DNA of 64,000 nt from Solwaraspora sp. WMMA2056 (GTDB lineage: Bacteria; Actinomycetota; Actinomycetes; Mycobacteriales; Micromonosporaceae): contig NZ_CP128360.1 in NCBI RefSeq assembly GCF_030345095.1, positions 310,001 through 374,000 on the forward strand. Reading direction: 5' to 3'. The first letter of the stretch is position 1. Each line of letters begins with the position of its first letter. Below the pieces are notes generated by a model that saw only the letters and a list, made by a program, of their open reading frames with translations, did no database searches and had not been told where the DNA came from. This document shows positions 38,167 to 48,916 of this stretch, one piece after another. A program made the translations under genes and the position numbers.

Positions 38167-38792
38167 CCGCGCCCGCCGACTGGGCGGAGTACGCCGCGAC
38201 CGTCCGGCGACTCGCCCGGCTGCGCCAGGCCCCGGCGGTACCGCCGCCGGGGGCGGCTCCCGGTGCGCCGGGGGCATCGTCGGCCATCACGGACCGGCTG
38301 GCGGCGCAGCGGCACCAGCTGATCGCGTTCGGCGTACCGCCGGGGGCCCTGGACCCGGCGGCGGAGGAGGTGGCCGCGACGCGGGCCGCGCTCGAGTCGG
38401 GTGGTGCCTCCGCCCGCCAGGCCACGGTGGCGCGGACCGTGGCCGCGCTGGACGGGGCGGCGGCCGCACTGGCCGGGCCGGCACCGACCGGCGGCGGTAG
38501 CCCGGCGTGGCTGCGCAACCTGCTGGTGTACGGGCCGTTCGCGATGATCGTCGTGGTGATCCAGATCGCGTTGTTCGCCGCCGCCGGCGACCAGGTGCCG
38601 CTGCGCTACGTGCTCGGCTGCGGGGTGGTGATGCCGGCGGTGGCGTTCGGTCTCGGCTGGCTGGCCGTCGGGTTCGTCTACGCCGGCCCTGGTCGGCAGG
38701 TGGACCGTACGCCGGTGGCCGGCCTCGCCGTCTGCTCCGCTCCGCTGCTGCTGGCGCTCGTCCTCGCGGCCGTCGTCGCCCTGCTGCGGTGA
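38163..38792 (+). CDS. Three-helix membrane protein coupled to the FtsK-like gene
   Basis: 209 residues from a GTG sharing GTGA with the upstream stop. The N-terminal 110 residues are Ala-rich and helical (WAEYAATVRRLARLRQAP, AAEEVAATRAALESGG). Three hydrophobic segments follow (FAMIVVVIQIALFAAA, GVVMPAVAFGLGWLAVGFVYA, LLLALVLAAVVALL). No known domain is recognised. The coupling suggests it anchors the FtsK-like protein to the membrane. Convergent with folE. Confidence 0.7.
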   Translation: MTAPADWAEYAATVRRLARLRQAPAVPPPGAAPGAPGASSAITDRLAAQRHQLIAFGVPPGALDPAAEEVAATRAALESGGASARQATVARTVAALDGAAAALAGPAPTGGGSPAWLRNLLVYGPFAMIVVVIQIALFAAAGDQVPLRYVLGCGVVMPAVAFGLGWLAVGFVYAGPGRQVDRTPVAGLAVCSAPLLLALVLAAVVALLR

Positions 38793-38817
38793 CGACCCGG
38801 GCGCTGTCGTACCAGGC

Positions 38818-39444
38818 TCAGCTGTGGATGATCAGGCTCATCGCTTCGGCCCGGGACTTGGCGTCCCGCTGGAACACGCCACGGACGGCGGAGGTGATCG
38901 TCCGGGCTCCGGCCTTCTGGATGCCGCGCATGGCCATGCACATGTGCTCGCACTCCAGTACGGCGACCACGCCACGCGGCTCCAACCGGGCCATCAGCGT
39001 GTCGGCGATCTGGGCGGTCAACCGTTCCTGGACCTGCAGCCGCCGCGCGTAGACCTCGACCAGCCGGGCCAGCTTCGACAGCCCGGTGATCCGCCCGGTG
39101 GTGCCGGGGATGTAGCCGATGTGCGCCACGCCCCGGAACGGCAGCATGTGGTGCTCGCACAGCGACATGACCTCGATGTCGCGGACCAGGACGAGCTCGT
39201 CGTGGTCGGCCTCGAAGGTCGTGGTGAGCACCTGGCCGGCGTCGGCCCGCAGTCCGGCCAGCAGTTCGGCGTAGGCGCGGGCGACCCGCCCCGGCGTCTG
39301 GCGTAACCCGTCGCGGTCCGGGTCCTCGCCGACGGCGATCAGGATCTCCCGTACGGCGCGTTCGATGCGGCCCAGGTCGACGGAGCGTTCGATCGGGGTG
39401 CCGTTGAGTTTGCCGTTGATCAGGCGGGCGGCGAGATAGTCCAA
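38818..39444 (-). CDS. folE: GTP cyclohydrolase I
   Basis: First step of folate synthesis (GTP to dihydroneopterin triphosphate). Core motifs: [41 protein letters not shown] (zinc Cys and His) and [17 protein letters not shown] (second zinc Cys). The start is unclear. No ATG or GTG is available between ftsH and the conserved core. The first standard codon is TTG at 39444 (208 residues), which lies in the arm of a 16-bp hairpin. A CTG at 39498 overlapping the ftsH stop would give 226 residues. It follows ftsH directly but is separated from folP by about 13 kb. Confidence 0.93.
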   Translation of the reverse strand: MDYLAARLINGKLNGTPIERSVDLGRIERAVREILIAVGEDPDRDGLRQTPGRVARAYAELLAGLRADAGQVLTTTFEADHDELVLVRDIEVMSLCEHHMLPFRGVAHIGYIPGTTGRITGLSKLARLVEVYARRLQVQERLTAQIADTLMARLEPRGVVAVLECEHMCMAMRGIQKAGARTITSAVRGVFQRDAKSRAEAMSLIIHS

Positions 39445-39481
39445 CGCGTCGTCGTCCGGTTCGGTCGACGACGCGTTGGAC
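39439..39481 (-). promoter_or_regulatory. 16-bp perfect hairpin at the ftsH-folE junction
   Basis: Arms 39439-39454 and 39466-39481 are perfectly complementary with an 11-base loop. In the transcript the hairpin starts 13 nt after the ftsH stop, and its 3' arm contains the candidate TTG start of folE. No U-tract follows. It could be an attenuator or terminator, or a structure hiding the folE start. Confidence 0.7.
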
Positions 39482-39494
39482 GGTGTCGGGCTGC

Positions 39495-41510
<2,016 letters not shown>

Positions 41511-41545
41511 ACGTATGTCGAGCGCCGCGGCGCCCGGACCCTCCT
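41511..41545 (-). promoter_or_regulatory. Distant Shine-Dalgarno and hairpin before ftsH
   Basis: AGGAGGG (plus positions 41539-41545) lies 28 bases upstream of the ftsH ATG. Between them GGGCGC-CGCG-GCGCTC (41520-41535) can fold into a 6-bp stem that would bring the site to about 12 bases from the start. The start codon sits in CATACGTATG, a 10-bp palindrome. No closer ribosome-binding site or alternative in-frame start is visible. Confidence 0.45.
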
Positions 41546-41858
41546 GATCGACGTTCTGACCGTCTGGTTAGCGACCCCGAGGCGCCACCCGCACGCCACG
41601 GTCATTCGACGGTACACCGTGGTGGCGCGGCGCGTGTCCGCGCGCCCGGTCGGTCGGTCGGCGTGGGCCTGTCGACTGGCCGGTACGGTGGCTTCCGCCC
41701 CGCCGGTACGGGTGTTCGCCCGCACCATCAGACACCGTAGCGCTGTTTTCTGGAAGTGGCCTGGACGTCCCGGCGAGTTTCCCGGACGGAAGACCCGGCG
41801 ACAGCTGGTACGCGGCTACCGGCCGCCCACGGCGACCATCGGCCGCGCACCGGTACGG
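41546..41858. other. Intergenic region hpt-ftsH
   Basis: About 310 bp with no convincing gene. It should contain the ftsH promoter. A run of GGTCGGTCGGTCGG lies near 41650-41660. A relatively AT-rich patch at 41740-41760 (CGCTGTTTTCTGG) is the only promoter-like stretch noticed. Confidence 0.45.
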
Positions 41859-42431
41859 CTACCGGGCGTACACCTCGGGCTTGAGCACCCCGACGTAGGG
41901 CAACTCCCGGTAACGCTCGGCGAAGTCGAGGCCGTAGCCCACCACGAACTCGGTCGGGATGTCGAAACCGACGTACCGCACCGGGACCGGCACCTTGACC
42001 GCCTCCGGCTTGCGGAACAGCGCGACCACCTCGACGCTGGCCGCCGACCGGGACTCCAGGTACTTCAGCAGCCAGGACAGGGTCAGGCCGGAGTCGATGA
42101 TGTCCTCGACCACCAGTACGTGCCGGCCGGCGATGTCGCGCTCCAGATCCTTGAGGATCCGCACCACGCCGGACGAGGTGGTGCCCTGCCCGTAGGAGGA
42201 GACTGCCATGAACTCCAGCTCCACGGGTGGGCCCTGCCGGCCGAGCGCCCGGGCGAAGTCGGCCATGAACATGACCGCGCCCTTGAGCACGCAGACCAGC
42301 AGCAGCCCGCCCGGCACGTCGGCGTGGTCGGTGGCGACCTGCTTGGCGAGTTCCGCCGTCTTCTCGCGGATCTCGTCCTCCGTGATGATCACGTGGTCGA
42401 TGTCGGCGTCGTACCAGGAGCCGTCAGCCAT
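41859..42431 (-). CDS. hpt: Hypoxanthine phosphoribosyltransferase
   Basis: Purine salvage enzyme making IMP or GMP from PRPP. 190 residues. The PRPP loop is LVVEDIIDSGLTLSWLL, an SSYGQGTTSSG flexible loop lies before it, and the substrate-binding C-terminal segment is VGFDIPTEFVVGYGLDFAERYR. AGGGG precedes the ATG. It sits between ftsH and tilS, as in many actinobacteria, although here a regulator gene and a small ORF separate hpt from tilS. Confidence 0.95.
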   Translation of the reverse strand: MADGSWYDADIDHVIITEDEIREKTAELAKQVATDHADVPGGLLLVCVLKGAVMFMADFARALGRQGPPVELEFMAVSSYGQGTTSSGVVRILKDLERDIAGRHVLVVEDIIDSGLTLSWLLKYLESRSAASVEVVALFRKPEAVKVPVPVRYVGFDIPTEFVVGYGLDFAERYRELPYVGVLKPEVYAR

Positions 42432-42502
42432 GCCCCTAAGCCTGCCGCATCCGGCTCACCGACCGGCAGCCGGGCCGGCCGTGACGATGATCGCCCACCC
42501 GG

Positions 42503-42631
42503 TCACCAAGAGCGCCGCTCGCCCTGGTGGCTCGGCCGCCAGTCGGCCGAGTCACGGCTGTCGTGGGTCAGGCCCGCCGCCGAGGCGGCGGCCAGCAACG
42601 CGATGATCGTCGTGACAATGAACAGTTCCAT
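42503..42631 (-). CDS. Candidate 42-residue membrane-anchored protein
   Basis: ATG at 42631 with GAAGGTGA about 9 bases upstream. The peptide has one hydrophobic helix (MELFIVTTIIALLAAASAAG) and a polar tail with HDSRDSADWRPSHQGE. Clear N-in topology, two tail Trp residues and an organised composition argue that it is real. Located between hpt and the GlxA-type regulator on the minus strand. Function unknown. Confidence 0.6.
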   Translation of the reverse strand: MELFIVTTIIALLAAASAAGLTHDSRDSADWRPSHQGERRSW

Positions 42632-42783
42632 GGCGGCGTCACCTTCTGATGGTGTTCGACAGGTCTGCCGCCGGTGCGCACCGGACGTCTGTGACCAGTC
42701 TGCGACCGCCCGCCCCGGGCCGACAGTGGCAGGAATGCCATCGCCCCTCGATTTACTGCCAGCACCGCGCTAACCTCGGTCGT

Positions 42784-43761
42784 ATGATCCGTACCGTCGC
42801 AGTGATCGCCCTCGACGACGTCGCCGCCTTCGAGCTCGGGGTGATCTGCGAGGTCTTCGGCCTGGACCGCAGCGCCGACGGCTTCCCGACGTACCGCTTC
42901 GACGTCTGCACCGTCGACGGGGCACCGGTCCGCAGCACGTCCGGGTTCTCGATCACCCCCACCGCCGACCTCGGGCCGGTCGCCGACGCCGACCTGGTGG
43001 CCGTCCCGGCCGCCGCCTACCAGCGCACGGTGCCGCCGCCGGTGCTCGACGCGCTACGCGCCGCCGACCGGCGCGGCGCCATCCTGCTCAGTGTCTGCTC
43101 CGGCGCGTTCGTGCTCGGCGCCGCCGGTCTGCTCGACGGCCGCGCCTGCACGACCCACTGGAAGTACGCCGACGAACTCGCCCGCCGTCACCCGACCGCC
43201 CGGGTGCAGTGCGACTCCCTGTACGTCCACGACGGCAACGTGTTGACCGGCGCCGGCACCGCCGCCGGGATCGACGCCTGCCTGCACCTGGTCCGCCAGG
43301 AGCACGGCTCGGCGCTGGCCACCAAGCTCGCCCGTCGGATGGTGGTCCCGCCGCACCGCGACGGCGGTCAGACGCAGTACATCGAGACCCCGATCGCGGC
43401 CAGCCCGACCGCGACCACCCTGGAACCGGTGCTCGCCTGGATGCAGGCCCACCTGGACGTACCGGCGAGCGTCGACGACCTCGCGGCACGGGCGCACATG
43501 GCCCCGCGCACCTTCGCCCGGCGGTTCCGCGCCGAAACCGGCACCACCCCGCACGACTGGCTGACCGGCCAACGGGTGCTCCGGGCCCGCCAACTGCTGG
43601 AGGAGACCAGCCTCGGCGTCGAGGCGGTCGCCCGGCACTGCGGCTTCGGCGACGCGGCCACCCTGCGCCACCACTTCACCCGCCGGGTCGGCGCCACCCC
43701 GCAGGCCTACCGCAGCACGTTCCGCGACCGCACCGCCGTCGGCGCGTCCGCCGCCGGCTGA
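42784..43761 (+). CDS. GlxA-type transcriptional regulator (DJ-1/PfpI + AraC)
   Basis: 325 residues from the ATG at 42784. An N-terminal DJ-1/PfpI class I amidotransferase-like domain (about 1-190) has the nucleophile-elbow Cys in LSVCSGAFVLGAAGL. The C-terminal AraC DNA-binding domain (about 215-315) has both helix-turn-helices (SVDDLAARAHMAPRTFARRF and GVEAVARHCGFGDAATLRHH). The N-terminal part probably senses a small molecule. TAACCT 8 bases before the ATG suggests a leaderless transcript. The 3' end overlaps tilS by 55 bp, tail to tail. It is not part of the conserved mycobacterial order. Confidence 0.9.
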   Translation: MIRTVAVIALDDVAAFELGVICEVFGLDRSADGFPTYRFDVCTVDGAPVRSTSGFSITPTADLGPVADADLVAVPAAAYQRTVPPPVLDALRAADRRGAILLSVCSGAFVLGAAGLLDGRACTTHWKYADELARRHPTARVQCDSLYVHDGNVLTGAGTAAGIDACLHLVRQEHGSALATKLARRMVVPPHRDGGQTQYIETPIAASPTATTLEPVLAWMQAHLDVPASVDDLAARAHMAPRTFARRFRAETGTTPHDWLTGQRVLRARQLLEETSLGVEAVARHCGFGDAATLRHHFTRRVGATPQAYRSTFRDRTAVGASAAG

Positions 43762-44819
43762 GTGGTCGCCACCGGCTGATCGTCCCCCACCGGCTGAGTG
43801 GTGCCCACCGGCTGAGTGGTGCCCACCGGCTCGTCGGCGGTCGCGCTCACGGCGGCCAGTACGCCGGCCCGACGGTGGACCTGGATCCCCCCGGGCAGGT
43901 GCACCGCCCGCTGCCCCCGCCAACCGGTCACCAGCGTGTCGAGGGCGTCGACGTGCCGGTGGGACAACGCGCCGCCCGCCGCGCCGAGCTCACGGGCCCA
44001 GCGGTGCAGCACCCGGGTCCGTACCGCGTCGGGCTGCTCGGCGAGCACCGCGACCACCAGCCCGGCCGGGGTCCGGGCCCGGCGCAACGCGGCGTCGGCC
44101 AACCCGTCGAGTACGGCGTTGTCGGCCGCCAGCAGCGTGGCGGTCCGGGCCAGGTTCGCCACCACCCCGGCACCCAACGTGTCGACCAGCGCCGGCAGCA
44201 GATCGGCCCGGACCCGGGCCCGGGCGTACGCCGGGTCGGTGTTGTGCGGGTCGGTCCACGGGTCCAGCCCCAGCGCGGCACAGGCCGCCGTCGTCTGCGC
44301 CCGGGTCACCGACAGCAACGGCCGCAGCAGCGTGACGCCGGCGACCTCGCGGGCCGGCGGCATCCCGGACAGTCCCGCCGGCCCGGCCCCCCGGGCCAGC
44401 GCCAGCAGCACCGTCTCGGCCTGATCGTCGCGGGTGTGCCCGAGCAGCACGGCGACGGCACCGTGCCGGCTGGCCACCTCCCGGAGGGCGGCGTACCGGG
44501 CGGAGCGGGCCGCCGCCTCCGGACCACCGTCGCGCCCGACCGACACCGGTGCCACCACGACCGGGTCGAACCCGACGTCGGCCGCCCACCGGGCCACCTG
44601 CCCGGCCCGCGCGGCGGAACCCGGCTGCAGGGCGTGGTCGACGGTCACCAGACCGGCGGTGACGGCACAGCGCGGGGCCACGAACGCGACGGTGGCCGCC
44701 AACGCCAGCGAGTCCGGACCGCCGGAACAGGCCACCAGCACGGTCCGTCCGGCGTACCCGCGCAGGACCCGGCGGACCGCGACCCGCAGCGCGGCGACCT
44801 CAGCAGCGGGCCCGGCCAC
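43707..44819 (-). CDS. tilS: tRNA(Ile)-lysidine synthase
   Basis: Modifies the CAU anticodon of tRNA-Ile2. 370 residues from the GTG at 44819, 8 bp after the upstream stop. The PP-loop ATP motif VLVACSGGPDSLAL (about 30-43), the LGHTRDDQAETVLL segment and a C-terminal domain typical of the short actinobacterial form are present. The last 40 residues are an odd tail with QPVGTT repeats, encoded by 18-bp repeats and partly antisense to the regulator gene. Confidence 0.93.
   Translation of the reverse strand: MAGPAAEVAALRVAVRRVLRGYAGRTVLVACSGGPDSLALAATVAFVAPRCAVTAGLVTVDHALQPGSAARAGQVARWAADVGFDPVVVAPVSVGRDGGPEAAARSARYAALREVASRHGAVAVLLGHTRDDQAETVLLALARGAGPAGLSGMPPAREVAGVTLLRPLLSVTRAQTTAACAALGLDPWTDPHNTDPAYARARVRADLLPALVDTLGAGVVANLARTATLLAADNAVLDGLADAALRRARTPAGLVVAVLAEQPDAVRTRVLHRWARELGAAGGALSHRHVDALDTLVTGWRGQRAVHLPGGIQVHRRAGVLAAVSATADEPVGTTQPVGTTQPVGDDQPVATTQPAADAPTAVRSRNVLR
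43757..43835. repeat. 18-bp repeats at the tilS 3' end
   Basis: Four to five copies of a CACCGGCTGAGTGGTGCC-like unit follow the regulator stop. On the minus strand they encode the (QPVGTT) tail of TilS. Copy number could vary between strains. Confidence 0.75.
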
Positions 44820-44826
44820 CGGCGGC

Positions 44827-45900
44827 TCAGGCAACCGTGGGCGGCGAACCGGACACCGGGCCGTGCACCCGGGCAACCCACGCGTCGGGGTCGCCGAGCT
44901 CCTCCAGCCGGGGCAGGGTCAACGGCGAGTCGAAGATCTTGTTGAAACCGGCCATGCCGACCCGCTCGACGACGCCGTGGACGAACTTGCGGCCCTCGGC
45001 GTACTGGCGCATCTTGACCTCCACGCCGAGCAGCCGACGGATCGCCTTCTCCAACGGGTTGCCCGCCTCGCGGCGCCGGTTGAAGCCGGCCCGGATCTGC
45101 TCCACGGTCGGGATCACCTCCGGCCCGACGCCGTCCATGACGAACTCGGCGTGCCCCTCCAGCAGGGTCATCAACGCGGTCAGCCGGTCCAGGACGGCCC
45201 GCTGGGCCGGGGTCTGGACGATGTCGAGCACGCTGGCCCGGCTCTGCGGATCGCGGATGGCGTCGGACAGTGTGCCGACGCCCCGTCGAATCCGCTCGAC
45301 GATGTTGTCGCCGCCGGCCTGGGAGGCGTCGACGAAGGCCTGCACCTGGCCGAGGAAGTGCCCCCGCATCCACGGCACCGCCGTGAACTGGGTCCGGTGC
45401 GTCACCTCGTGCAGGCAGACCCAGAGCCGGAAGTCCCGGGGGTCGGCCTGCAGTTTCCGCTCGACCTCGACGATGTTCGGCGCGACCAGCAGCAGCTGGC
45501 CGGGGTCACCGGAGAAGACCTCGTACTGGCCGAGCACCCGTCCGGACAGGTAGCTGAGCACCGTACCGGCCTGGACGCCGGTCACCCGCGAGCCGATCGC
45601 GTCGGTCAGCGCACCGGGCTGGCGGTCCCCGGCGGCCCGGGTCACCAGCGGGGTGATCACGTCGCGCAGCCCGGCGATGTTCGCCGCCGCCCAGTCCCGC
45701 CGGTCGACCACCCGCACCGGGGGGTGCGCGACCTGGGCCTGCAACCCGGTGTACGCGACGACGTGCCCGGCCGCTTCGTCGGTGAGTCGCCGGAGGTCGT
45801 CGACGACCTGGGTCGCCTCGTCCAAGGTAGCCTTCGGCCCCGACTTGCTCAGCGCGCCAGCGGTAGCGGCGGCCAGATCCCAGTCCACGAACTGCGCCAT
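44827..45900 (-). CDS. Zinc-dependent metalloprotease-like DUF2342 protein
   Basis: 357 residues from the ATG at 45900 (GGTGG upstream). The HExxH-type motif is LHEVTHRTQF near residue 165, and the protein begins MAQFVDWDLAAATAGAL as in its family (Rv3626c; sometimes called coenzyme F420 biosynthesis-associated). No signal peptide or transmembrane helix is visible, so it is cytoplasmic. Activity has not been established for the family as far as I know. Lies between dacB and tilS, matching mycobacteria. Confidence 0.88.
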   Translation of the reverse strand: MAQFVDWDLAAATAGALSKSGPKATLDEATQVVDDLRRLTDEAAGHVVAYTGLQAQVAHPPVRVVDRRDWAAANIAGLRDVITPLVTRAAGDRQPGALTDAIGSRVTGVQAGTVLSYLSGRVLGQYEVFSGDPGQLLLVAPNIVEVERKLQADPRDFRLWVCLHEVTHRTQFTAVPWMRGHFLGQVQAFVDASQAGGDNIVERIRRGVGTLSDAIRDPQSRASVLDIVQTPAQRAVLDRLTALMTLLEGHAEFVMDGVGPEVIPTVEQIRAGFNRRREAGNPLEKAIRRLLGVEVKMRQYAEGRKFVHGVVERVGMAGFNKIFDSPLTLPRLEELGDPDAWVARVHGPVSGSPPTVA

Positions 45901-45952
45901 GCCACCCACCGTACCCGCGTACCGCTCGTCGACCCTGTTGATCATGTCCTGA

Positions 45953-48259
45953 TCAGCGGCAACCGCAGCCCGCCAGGGTCGCCGCGATCCGGTCCAGCGC
46001 CTCCTGGGCCTGGTCGATGTAGAGCGGCACCGCGTCGGCCAGCACCGCGAACGCCAACAACCGGCCATCGGCGGTCGTGACCGTCCCCGCCAGTGAGTTC
46101 ACCCCGGACAACGAGCCGGTCTTGGCCCGCACCACGCCGGCGCCGGCCCGCTGCGGCGCGGCCGTCGCCCGGTACCGGCCCTGCAGCGTTCCGGACCACG
46201 CGGCGACCGGCAGTCCGGCGAATATCCCGGCCAGCTCGGGACGGCTGCCGCTGCCCGCCAGCACCGTCAACTCGGTCAGCAGGCGGGGCGACATGCGGTT
46301 GGTCCGCGACAGGCCGCTGCCGTCGAACAGCTCGCTCTGTTCGGCCGGCAGGCCGAGATCAGCCAGTACGGCGTCCATCGCGGCCGCCGCGCCCGCGTAC
46401 GACGCGGGTTCGCCCCGGGCGATGGCGACCTGTCGGGCCAGCGCCTCCGCCACGACGTTGTCGCTGTCGGCCAGCATGGTCTCCACCAGGCTGATCATCG
46501 GCGGCGACTCGACCCGGGCGAGTTCGGTGCCGGGACGCACCGCCGGGTCGCCGGTGCCGGCGGTCTGCGAGGGCGCGCCGGTGCCGGCGGTCTGCGTGGT
46601 CGCGTCGGTGCCGGTCCCCGCCGCCGAGGTGGCCGGGGCGCCCGCGACCGCCCCGGTGCTGCCCGTCGGCTGCCCGGTCGATCCGGCGAGCTGCTCGGCG
46701 TAGCCCGCAGGTGCGCTGGTCACCGCCTCCGCCGGCAGGCCCAGGGCCCGGGCGAAGGCCCGGCCGGCCGCCAGATCCGGTGCCGACGAGCGGGGTGCCC
46801 ACCCCTTGCCTGCCTTCGGGTCGGTCCGGCCGCCGTCGACCATCAACGCGGTGATCGCCGCGGCGTACCCGCCGGTGGGGATGTCGTCGTCCCAGCCGGA
46901 CCCGAACGCCGGACCGGAGAACAGCGACGCGTCGATGACGACCCTGGCGACCGGGGTCGCCCCGAGCGCCGTACGGGTGGCGGCCGCCAGCTCGTCGAGT
47001 CGCGCCGCCGTCGGGTAGAACCCGGTCCCGTCGATCGCCAGGGTCGGGTCACCGCCACCGACCAGCACGACCTCACCGGGAGCCGACCCCGCGACCACCC
47101 GGGTGGCGATCCGGTGGGTCGGGCCGACCGTGGCCAGCACGGTCGCCGCAGTGACCAGTTTCGTGGTCGACGCCGGCATGGTCATCATGTCCGGCTGCTG
47201 GCTGAACAGCACCGACCCGGTCGCCATGTCCTGGACGGAGACATGCACCCGACCGCCGAGTCCGGACGAGGCGAGTGCCGCGGTGAGCTCCGTCGCCAGC
47301 GCCGTCTGGTCCGGCACCGGTGCGTCCGCCGCCATCGCGGCCAGCACCGGCCCGGGCGTCGGATCGCCTGACGGGCTGGGGGTGGGATCGGGTTGGGCAC
47401 CGAACCAGCCGGCCACCGGCCCCGGTCGCAGCACGGCGACCGACGTACCACTCACCAGCAGGAAGGCACCGACGATCGCGGCGGCCAGCAACATGGCCCG
47501 CCGGCGACCGACCCCAGCGCCGGTCGGCTCGGGCCCGGCTGCAGGCTGCTCGGGTACGGCCACAGGCTGCTCGGGTACGGCCACAGGCTGCTCGGACTCG
47601 ACCGCAGCACGCTCGGGTACGGCCACAGGCTGCTCCGGCGCGGCCACCGACGGCGATGCGGACTCGGCCGCAAGCACGGACTCAGACGGAGGCGCTGCTG
47701 CTGGCGGCTGCGGCGCTGACGCGGTGGCGCGCACCGGTACGACGGCCTGACCACGATGCGGCCGGGGCGGGGTGTTCGACGGTACGACGGCCCGCCCGGT
47801 CACCGGCCGCCGCGCCGGCTCGGGCTCAGCGACCGGCTCGGGCCCGACAACCGGCTCGGACTCAGCGACCGGCTCAGGTACGACGACCGGCTCAGGTACG
47901 ACGACCGGCTCGGGCCCGACGACCGGCTCAGGTACGACCGCGCCGGGCTCAGCAACCGGCTCCGGCGTGACTGTCGACTCCGACTCCGGCTCGCGCTCGG
48001 GTTCCGGTACGGGCTCGGGTACGGCTGCGGTCACCTCGTCGGCGGTGACCACGGCCGGCGAGGCCGGCGCGTCGGCCGGACCGTCCTCGGGCGGATCACC
48101 ACCAGCCAGATTGTCACTCTCCGCATCGACCACCTTGCCCTGCGGCGAGATGTCGGGCTCCCGGCCCGACGGGTCGGCCTCACCGGCGGTCTTACCCGAG
48201 TGTGAATCTTCCCTCCCCACCGGCCCCACCTCCCATACGACGAACCGACTAGGCGACAC
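45953..48259 (-). CDS. dacB: D-Ala-D-Ala carboxypeptidase/endopeptidase (PBP4, S13) with repeat-rich N-terminus
   Basis: 768 residues from the GTG at 48259; a better-placed ribosome-binding site favours the GTG at 48220. About 250 disordered residues with PEPV and VPEQPVA repeats precede a transmembrane helix ([20 protein letters not shown]) and the extracytoplasmic S13 penicillin-binding domain. Active-site motifs: STTK in [10 protein letters not shown] near 361, SDN in [10 protein letters not shown] near 598 and KTG in [10 protein letters not shown] near 713. It trims or cleaves peptidoglycan stem peptides. The long N-terminal cytoplasmic repeat region is unusual for PBP4. Matches the Rv3627c position. 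Confidence 0.92.
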   Translation of the reverse strand: MSPSRFVVWEVGPVGREDSHSGKTAGEADPSGREPDISPQGKVVDAESDNLAGGDPPEDGPADAPASPAVVTADEVTAAVPEPVPEPEREPESESTVTPEPVAEPGAVVPEPVVGPEPVVVPEPVVVPEPVAESEPVVGPEPVAEPEPARRPVTGRAVVPSNTPPRPHRGQAVVPVRATASAPQPPAAAPPSESVLAAESASPSVAAPEQPVAVPERAAVESEQPVAVPEQPVAVPEQPAAGPEPTGAGVGRRRAMLLAAAIVGAFLLVSGTSVAVLRPGPVAGWFGAQPDPTPSPSGDPTPGPVLAAMAADAPVPDQTALATELTAALASSGLGGRVHVSVQDMATGSVLFSQQPDMMTMPASTTKLVTAATVLATVGPTHRIATRVVAGSAPGEVVLVGGGDPTLAIDGTGFYPTAARLDELAAATRTALGATPVARVVIDASLFSGPAFGSGWDDDIPTGGYAAAITALMVDGGRTDPKAGKGWAPRSSAPDLAAGRAFARALGLPAEAVTSAPAGYAEQLAGSTGQPTGSTGAVAGAPATSAAGTGTDATTQTAGTGAPSQTAGTGDPAVRPGTELARVESPPMISLVETMLADSDNVVAEALARQVAIARGEPASYAGAAAAMDAVLADLGLPAEQSELFDGSGLSRTNRMSPRLLTELTVLAGSGSRPELAGIFAGLPVAAWSGTLQGRYRATAAPQRAGAGVVRAKTGSLSGVNSLAGTVTTADGRLLAFAVLADAVPLYIDQAQEALDRIAATLAGCGCR
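47520..47960. repeat. Coding repeats in the dacB N-terminus
   Basis: In-frame 18- and 27-bp units encode [15 protein letters not shown]-like and [14 protein letters not shown]-like peptides. They lie in the disordered cytoplasmic segment. Confidence 0.7.
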
Positions 48260-48262
48260 TAC

Positions 48263-48274
48263 TTGTGTTCACAA
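48263..48274. promoter_or_regulatory. TTGTG-TT-CACAA inverted repeat between dacB and ppa
   Basis: Perfect 5-bp arms with a 2-base centre lie just upstream of the proposed dacB start and about 90 bp before ppa. The spacing is wrong for a Crp site (TGTGA-N6-TCACA). It may be an operator for another regulator or chance. Confidence 0.3.
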
Positions 48275-48366
48275 AGCGAGCGGGAGCCAACGGTCGGGCG
48301 GGGCAACGCCCGAGCGGCGTACCGCTCTATTTCCGTAGCCAGCGCGGGCGACGAGGGAGCGTGATG

Positions 48367-48873
48367 ATGGATTTCGACGTGACGGTTGAGATCCCCAAGG
48401 GTCACCGGAACAAATATGAGGTCGATCATGCGACCGGCCGGATCCGGCTGGACCGTACGTTGTTCACCTCGACGCAGTACCCGGCAGACTACGGTTTCAT
48501 CGAGGGAACCCTTGGGCAGGACGACGATCCACTGGACGCACTGGTACTCGTACCGGAACCCACCTTCCCAGGATGCCTCATCCGATGCCGGGCGATCGGC
48601 ATGTTCCGGATGAAAGACGAAAAAGGCGCCGACGACAAGGTCCTCTGCGTGCCGTACGAGGACCCGCGCCAGGAGCACCTGCGCGACATCCACCACCTCG
48701 GCGAGTTCGACCGGCTGGAGATCCAGCACTTCTTCGTGGTCTACAAGGACCTCGAGCCGGGCAAGTCGGTCGAAGGTGCGACCTGGGTCGGGCGGGTCGA
48801 GGCCGAGGCCGAGATCCAGGCGTCGTTCCGGCGGCGTGAGGCCGCCCTGGAACGCGGCGAGGCAGCCCACTGA
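48367..48873 (+). CDS. ppa: Inorganic pyrophosphatase, family I
   Basis: Hydrolyses pyrophosphate from biosynthetic reactions. 168 residues starting [18 protein letters not shown]. The metal site is [10 protein letters not shown], with [12 protein letters not shown] before it and [14 protein letters not shown] near the C-terminus. Three consecutive start codons (GTG-ATG-ATG, 48361-48367) are available. The last gives the best spacing to GAGGGAG and matches mycobacterial Ppa. Divergent from dacB. Confidence 0.95.
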   Translation: MDFDVTVEIPKGHRNKYEVDHATGRIRLDRTLFTSTQYPADYGFIEGTLGQDDDPLDALVLVPEPTFPGCLIRCRAIGMFRMKDEKGADDKVLCVPYEDPRQEHLRDIHHLGEFDRLEIQHFFVVYKDLEPGKSVEGATWVGRVEAEAEIQASFRRREAALERGEAAH

Positions 48874-48916
48874 CCGGCTGAACCCAGCCCCCCCCCGGGT
48901 GGGCTGCCGGCCACGC
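48874..48916. terminator. Possible terminator between ppa and eccD
   Basis: CAGCCC and GGGCTG flank a run of ten C residues in the 43-bp gap between convergent genes. The stem is short (6 bp) and lacks a T-tract, so this is weak. Confidence 0.35.

Noticed and set aside
25661-38817. Secretion-like block as a recently integrated conjugative element
   Set aside because: No integrase, relaxase, replication gene, tRNA target, flanking direct repeats or visible composition shift was found.
48263-48274. TTGTG-TT-CACAA as a Crp binding site
   Set aside because: Half-sites are separated by 2 rather than 6 bases.
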